DNA of 8,134 nucleotides. It comes from Pseudomonadota bacterium. GTDB lineage: Bacteria; Pseudomonadota; Alphaproteobacteria; Sphingomonadales; Sphingomonadaceae. The translations under genes were made by a program, and so were the position numbers. Positions 4,692-8,134 of this stretch are shown in pieces. Location of the stretch: assembly GCA_023416515.1 (NCBI GenBank), contig JAEZHP010000066.1:1-8134 (forward strand), written 5' to 3'. The notes under the pieces are model-generated. The model was given only the letters and a program-made list of their open reading frames with translations. It did not search any database and was not told where the DNA came from. Numbering within the stretch: the stretch's first letter is position 1; each line of letters begins with the position of its first letter.

Positions 4692-5830
4692 CGCGGGCTC
4701 TCGAGCCGGATGCTCGCGACCGCCTGCGCCGCGATGCCTTCGCGGCGGCCGGTAAACCCAAGGGTCTCGGTCGTCGTCGCCTTGATGCTGACCTGCTCCT
4801 CCCTGAGCCCGATGGCCCTCGCCACGGATTTCCGCATAGCCAAGCGATGCGGTCCTACTTTCGGTTCCTCGCAAATGACGGTGCAATCAACATGATCGAT
4901 GATCCCGCCGCGACCCCGCACCAAGCCGGCGGCATGCGCTGCGAAATGCTCCGACGAAGCACCTTTCCACCGGGAGTCTGACGGCGGGAAATGCTCGCCG
5001 ATGTCGCCAAGCCCTGCGGCTCCGAGTAGTGCGTCGGTGATCGCGTGCAGCACGACGTCGGCGTCGCTGTGGCCGACAAGACCGCGGTGGTACGGGACGG
5101 CGACGCCGCCCATCATGATCGGGCCTTCACCGCCGAATGCGTGGACGTCGAAGCCGAGTCCGGTGCGCGGCACGAGGCGCGACGCGAGCCATTCTTCGGC
5201 ACGGCGAAAATCTTCGGCCGTCGTGATCTTCTCCAGCGCGGAGTCTCCCGCCACCGCCGCGACTTTCAGACCGGCCGCGTTCGCAACAGTCGTTTCGTCG
5301 GTCGGAGCGGGACCGCTCCAGCTTTCATACGCACGCCGAAGCTCCGACAAACGAAAGGCCTGAGGCGTCTGGACCCGCACCATGCCCGCGCGTTCGACGG
5401 GCCCCTCGAGGCGGTCCGATGCACGCGCGAGCGTGTCGCCTACGGGCACCACAGGGGCCGCGCCGTCGAAGAATTCGAGCGGCGGAAGCAGCCGATCGAT
5501 CACTTGCCGAGGACAGAAGGGCCGTGCCGCATCGTGGACCAGGACGGCATCCGCATCGATTTGCGCAAGGCCCGCGCGCACCGAATCGGCACGCTCGGCG
5601 CCGCCATGGATCAGCTCACCGACATCGATGCCCGAGAGCGCTTCGCTGGCGAGCCGCTCTTGCCCGGCGCCGACGACCACACGCACGTCACATACTGCGG
5701 GGTGCGACGCCACCGCCTCGATCGCGCGGCGAAGCACGGACTTGCCGCCAATCGGCCGATATTGCTTTGGGATTCCGCCGCCGACACGCTCGCCTCTTCC
5801 GGCGGCGACGATGAGGGCGGTCGTGGTCAC
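4688..5830 (-). CDS. ispDF: Bifunctional IspD/IspF: MEP cytidylyltransferase and MEcPP synthase
   Basis: This 380-residue fusion carries out two non-consecutive steps of the methylerythritol phosphate isoprenoid pathway. Residues 1-218 are IspD, which joins CTP to MEP. They begin TALIVAAGRGERVGGGIPKQ with Arg15 and Lys22 at the catalytic positions, and contain VHDAARPF and VQTPQAF. Residues 222-380 are IspF, which cyclises CDP-ME 2-phosphate. They begin RTGLGFDVHAFGGEGPI with metal ligands Asp228, His230 and His262, then HSDADVVLHAITDALLGAAG, GDIGEHFPPSD and KATTTETLGFTGRREGI. The fusion is typical of alphaproteobacteria. The start is GTG (5830-5828) with no obvious Shine-Dalgarno. The stop overlaps the pncC start by four bases. 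The intermediate step, IspE, is not encoded here. All key residues I can check are present, so the protein should be functional. Confidence 0.97.
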   Translation of the reverse strand: MTTTALIVAAGRGERVGGGIPKQYRPIGGKSVLRRAIEAVASHPAVCDVRVVVGAGQERLASEALSGIDVGELIHGGAERADSVRAGLAQIDADAVLVHDAARPFCPRQVIDRLLPPLEFFDGAAPVVPVGDTLARASDRLEGPVERAGMVRVQTPQAFRLSELRRAYESWSGPAPTDETTVANAAGLKVAAVAGDSALEKITTAEDFRRAEEWLASRLVPRTGLGFDVHAFGGEGPIMMGGVAVPYHRGLVGHSDADVVLHAITDALLGAAGLGDIGEHFPPSDSRWKGASSEHFAAHAAGLVRGRGGIIDHVDCTVICEEPKVGPHRLAMRKSVARAIGLREEQVSIKATTTETLGFTGRREGIAAQAVASIRLESPR

Positions 5831-5838
5831 GGCCGCGG

Positions 5839-5885
5839 GGTCTAGGGCGCGTTAGCTTGTCCGCCAAGGGCCGTTCCACTATCTG
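5839..5885. promoter_or_regulatory. Possible divergent promoters for ispDF and dusB
   Basis: In the 77-base gap, the plus strand has TTGTCC (5857-5862), 17 bases, TATCTG (5880-5885), placing a start near 5892, just before the dusB ATG candidates. The minus strand has TTGGCG (5867-5862), 17 bases, TAGACC (5844-5839), placing a start near 5832, beside the ispDF GTG. The two -35 boxes abut and overlap by one base. Spacing is ideal but the hexamers match only partly, so these are tentative. Confidence 0.3.
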
Positions 5886-5907
5886 CCGCCAACCAATGAG
5901 CAGATTG

Positions 5908-6894
5908 ATGCCCATAGACATCGGCCCGGTCCGGATCGACGCGCCAGTCATCCTGGCGCCGATGACGGGCGTCACCGACCTGCCGTTCCGGCGCGCCGTG
6001 AAACGCTACGGCGCCGGGCTGACCGTCAGCGAGATGATCGCGAGCCAGGCAATGATCCGCGAGACCCGGCAATCGCTGCAGAAGGCGTTGTGGGATCCGT
6101 CGGAACAGCCGGTTTCGCTTCAACTCGCGGGTTGCGAGCCGGCGGTGATGGCTGAGGCTGCACGGCTGAACGAGCAGCGCGGCGCGGCGATCATCGACAT
6201 CAACATGGGCTGCCCGGTGAAGAAGGTGGTCAACGGCTGGGCGGGCTCCGCACTGATGCGGGACCTCAAGACGGCCGCAGCGATCATCGAGGCGACGGTG
6301 AAGGCCGTGAGCGTGCCGGTGACGCTTAAGACGCGGATGGGCTGGGACCACTCGGCCCTCAATGCCCCGGAACTCGCGAGAATTGCCGAGGACCTTGGGG
6401 TGAAGATGATCACCATCCACGGCCGCACGCGTTGCCAAATGTATAAGGGCGAGGCTGACTGGGCGTTCGTGAAGAAGGTCAAGAGCGCGGTCTCGATCCC
6501 AGTCATCGTCAACGGCGACATCTGCTCGGTGCAGGATGCCCGCCATGCGCTCGCGCAATCGGGCGCGGACGGAGTCATGATCGGGCGCGGGGCGTACGGA
6601 CGGCCGTGGCTGCTTGCCGAGACGATCGCCGAGCTGGTCGACGGAGCGACCTGGACGTCCCCCTCGCTCGACGAGCAGCTCGAAGTCATGCTCAGCCAGT
6701 ATGACGAGATGCTGTCGCTCTATGGACGTCACACGGGCGTGAACCTCGCCCGCAAGCATATCGGCTGGTACACGAAGGGACTTCCGGGCTCCGCCGAGCT
6801 TCGCAATCGCGTGAACCAGTTGGACGATCCGGGCCTTGTGATTTCGACGCTGCGCGAGTTCTATGCTCCCTGGCTGGCGCGCGCCGCCGCCTAG
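5908..6894 (+). CDS. dusB: tRNA-dihydrouridine synthase B
   Basis: This 328-residue flavoenzyme reduces uridine to dihydrouridine in the tRNA D-loop using FMN and NAD(P)H. The TIM-barrel start VILAPMTGVTDLPFRR (FMN phosphate side) is followed by NMGCPVKKVVNGWAGSAL with catalytic Cys102, then LKTRMGWD with Lys141, IHGRTRCQMYKG at 170-181 with His171, VNGDI at 201-205, and GADGVMIGRGAYGRPW at 219-234. The C-terminal helical tRNA-binding domain runs from about 245 to 328. I chose the ATG at 5908 because the protein then starts MPIDIGPVRIDAPV as in relatives and a short TGAG lies upstream. ATG 5896 is possible, and TTG 5857 coincides with a likely -35 box and is rejected. In many alphaproteobacteria ntrB and ntrC follow dusB; here a CAP-domain gene follows after 25 bases. 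Confidence 0.95.
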   Translation: MPIDIGPVRIDAPVILAPMTGVTDLPFRRAVKRYGAGLTVSEMIASQAMIRETRQSLQKALWDPSEQPVSLQLAGCEPAVMAEAARLNEQRGAAIIDINMGCPVKKVVNGWAGSALMRDLKTAAAIIEATVKAVSVPVTLKTRMGWDHSALNAPELARIAEDLGVKMITIHGRTRCQMYKGEADWAFVKKVKSAVSIPVIVNGDICSVQDARHALAQSGADGVMIGRGAYGRPWLLAETIAELVDGATWTSPSLDEQLEVMLSQYDEMLSLYGRHTGVNLARKHIGWYTKGLPGSAELRNRVNQLDDPGLVISTLREFYAPWLARAAA

Positions 6895-6907
6895 TTGCAA
6901 CTCGCGC

Positions 6908-6914
6908 GAGGAGG
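6908..6914 (+). promoter_or_regulatory. Strong Shine-Dalgarno (GAGGAGG) fixing the GTG start of the CAP gene
   Basis: GAGGAGG lies five bases before GTG 6920-6922. It is the strongest ribosome binding site in the window, and it selects this GTG over the upstream in-frame ATG at 6863, which lies inside dusB. Confidence 0.8.
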
Positions 6915-6919
6915 TCCAA

Positions 6920-7432
6920 GTGCAGGCTTGCCCCAAGCTTCTTTTCGCCCTTGCAGCAATCGCCGTTGCAACGCCGGCGGCCGCGCAAGCTCCCGACGCC
7001 ATGTCTGCACGGCTTCTCGCGGCGCACAACGCGGAGCGCGCGCGGGTGGGCGTGCCGCCGCTGCAATGGGACCCGGCGCTGGCTGCCGCAGCACTGTCGT
7101 ACGGCCCCGCGATCTCCGCTCTAGGTCGGCTAGAGCACTCGCCAAAGCAAACGCGCCCGGGTCAGCGCGAGAATTTGTGGATGGGCACGACCGGCGCATT
7201 CTCGCCGGAGCAGATGGTGGCGACCTGGACCGGCGAACGACGCTTCTTCCGACCGGGCATTTTCCCGAACGTGAGCACGACGGGCAATTGGCTCGACATT
7301 TCGCACTATACGACGCTGATCTGGCGAACCACGACGAGGGTGGGTTGCGCGATCTATCGTACGCGCAGCTGGGATTATCTGATCTGCCGTTACTCGCCGC
7401 CGGGCAACGTTGACGGCAGGTTCGTCCCCTGA
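6920..7432 (+). CDS. Secreted CAP/SCP-domain protein (CAP superfamily, PR-1-like)
   Basis: This 170-residue exported protein starts at GTG with a signal peptide (residues 1-22, QACPKLLFALAAIAVATPAAA) whose likely cleavage site is AAA|QA. The mature part is a single CAP domain, the fold of plant PR-1 and animal CRISP proteins. Visible motifs are AHNAERARVG near 35-44, LEHS at 71-74, R-E-N-L-W at 83-87, the HYTTLIWRTTTRVGC signature at 129-143, and YLICRYSPPGNVDG near the end. The four residues that form the CAP cavity are present (His73, Glu84, Glu106, His129), and Cys143 and Cys156 could form a disulfide. Bacterial CAP proteins are periplasmic or secreted and their activity is mostly unknown; lipid binding has been shown for some eukaryotic members. 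It follows dusB by 25 bases and may be co-transcribed with it, though the function looks unrelated. Confidence 0.88.
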   Translation: MQACPKLLFALAAIAVATPAAAQAPDAMSARLLAAHNAERARVGVPPLQWDPALAAAALSYGPAISALGRLEHSPKQTRPGQRENLWMGTTGAFSPEQMVATWTGERRFFRPGIFPNVSTTGNWLDISHYTTLIWRTTTRVGCAIYRTRSWDYLICRYSPPGNVDGRFVP

Positions 7433-7494
7433 TCGGACGCTGGCGCGCCGATGACCTGAACGGCTAAGGCCATTAAGGACAGACCGGGGGGCGA

Positions 7495-8134
7495 ATGGCA
7501 ATTCCTTCAATATTGCGCGGATTGCGCTTGCCGGTGATTGGCGCGCCGCTCTTCATCATCTCCAACCCCAAGCTGGTCATTGCCCAGTGCACCGCGGGCA
7601 TCGTCGGCAGTTTTCCGGCGCTGAACGCGCGCCCGGCATCCCAGCTCGACGAATGGCTGCACGAGATCACAGAGGCGCTTGCCCGCCACGATCGCGATCA
7701 TCCGGAGCAGCCCGCCGCACCCTTCGCCGTGAACCAGATCGTCCATCGGTCCAACGACCGCTTCGAAAGCGACATGGCCGTGTGCGAGAAATGGAAGGTG
7801 CCGATCGTCATCACGTCGCTCGGCGCGCGTGAGGAGCTGAATCGAGCAGTCCATGGGTGGGGCGGGCTGACGCTTCACGACATCATCGACGACCGTTTCG
7901 CCCGCAAAGCCTTCGAAAAAGGTGCGGACGGCCTGATAGCGGTCGCCGCCGGAGCCGGGGGCCATGCCGGGCGCTGGTCACCGTTCGCCCTGGTGCAGGA
8001 GATCCGCGCCTGGTTCGACGGCCCGCTCATCCTGTCGGGCTCGATCGCCACGGGCTCGGCGGTGCTCGCCGCGCAAGCCATGGGCGCCGATTTCGCTTAT
8101 GTCGGCTCACCCTTCATCGCGACGCCGGAGGCGC
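7495..8134 (+). CDS. Nitronate monooxygenase-family flavoprotein (2-nitropropane dioxygenase-like), 3' end outside window
   Basis: An open frame runs from ATG 7495 to the window end, giving 213 residues without a stop. It begins MAIPSILRGLRLPVIGAPLFIISNPKLVIAQ-type sequence followed by AGIVGSFPALNARP, the N-terminal half of the FMN-binding TIM barrel of the NMO/2-nitropropane dioxygenase family. Later come PFAVNQIVHRSNDR, IVITSLGARE, the GADGLIAVAAGAGGHAG strand with the conserved active-site-region His, LILSGSIATGSAVLAAQAMGAD and YVGSPFIAT, which line the FMN phosphate site. Relatives are about 320-350 residues, so roughly a third is missing. Proven members oxidise nitronates to carbonyl compounds and nitrite, but many annotated homologues have unknown substrates. 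A G-run (7486-7491) and AAGGA (7475-7479) precede the ATG. The gene lies 62 bases after the CAP stop. Confidence 0.9.
   Translation, partial: MAIPSILRGLRLPVIGAPLFIISNPKLVIAQCTAGIVGSFPALNARPASQLDEWLHEITEALARHDRDHPEQPAAPFAVNQIVHRSNDRFESDMAVCEKWKVPIVITSLGAREELNRAVHGWGGLTLHDIIDDRFARKAFEKGADGLIAVAAGAGGHAGRWSPFALVQEIRAWFDGPLILSGSIATGSAVLAAQAMGADFAYVGSPFIATPEA

Noticed and set aside
4692..4886. N-terminal extension of pncC to 4886
   Set aside because: The extra 65 residues lie wholly inside ispDF in another frame and look like shadow sequence; the ATGA overlap at 4691 gives a natural start.
5857..5907. Longer dusB start at TTG 5857
   Set aside because: TTG there is better explained as part of a -35 box, and the extension has no family resemblance.
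5842..7029. A 395-codon open frame on the minus strand opposite dusB, longer than dusB itself
   Set aside because: It is rich in Arg, His and Ala with no recognisable domain, and lies antisense to a gene with all DusB motifs. Long antisense frames are expected in GC-rich DNA.
7432..7452. Small inverted repeat (ATCGG / CCGAT) with an internal GGCGCGCC palindrome after the CAP stop
   Set aside because: Only five base pairs with an 11-base loop and no T-tract, too weak to call a terminator.

Overview
The window is about 8.1 kb of GC-rich chromosomal DNA. It most resembles an alphaproteobacterium of the order Sphingomonadales (Sphingomonas-like). Three things support this: the fused ispDF gene, the gene order lipA - ratA/coq10-type - cinA/pncC - ispDF - dusB, and protein sequences that read like sphingomonad homologues. 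Twelve protein-coding genes can be supported, two of them cut by the window edges. I see no RNA genes, insertion sequences, CRISPR arrays, prophage or plasmid functions, and no gap longer than about 160 bases lacks a gene.

Layout. Bases 1-123 hold the tail of a DUF1905 protein on the plus strand. Two minus-strand genes follow: an orphan PAS-domain protein (146-706), with a good match to a sigma-EcfG general-stress promoter upstream of it, and a NYN-nuclease/LOTUS protein (864-1625). A plus-strand glycine-zipper lipoprotein (1770-2126) converges on a minus-strand beta-carbonic anhydrase (2145-2780). The carbonic anhydrase 3' end forms a long hairpin that may serve both transcripts.

The central block is core metabolism. 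lipA (lipoyl synthase) and ratA (COQ10/START lipid-binding protein) run rightwards with a one-base stop/start overlap. From the other side, ispDF (MEP isoprenoid pathway) and pncC (NMN amidohydrolase) run leftwards with a 4-base ATGA overlap. The ratA and pncC coding regions overlap tail to tail by 40 bases. dusB (tRNA dihydrouridine synthase) is divergent from ispDF.

After dusB comes a secreted CAP/SCP-domain protein (6920-7432), then a nitronate-monooxygenase-family flavoprotein (7495 to the window end). From memory, related genomes usually have the ntrBC nitrogen two-component genes after dusB, so this looks like a local synteny break.

The genes are mostly housekeeping, linked by themes of respiratory cofactors (lipoate, ubiquinone chaperoning, isoprenoid precursors, pyridine nucleotide salvage) rather than one pathway. 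I found no convincing undescribed multi-gene system. The most interesting items are the predicted EcfG promoter at the PAS gene, the NYN-LOTUS protein, the very short divergent promoter regions that suggest leaderless mRNAs, and the coding-region hairpin between two convergent genes.
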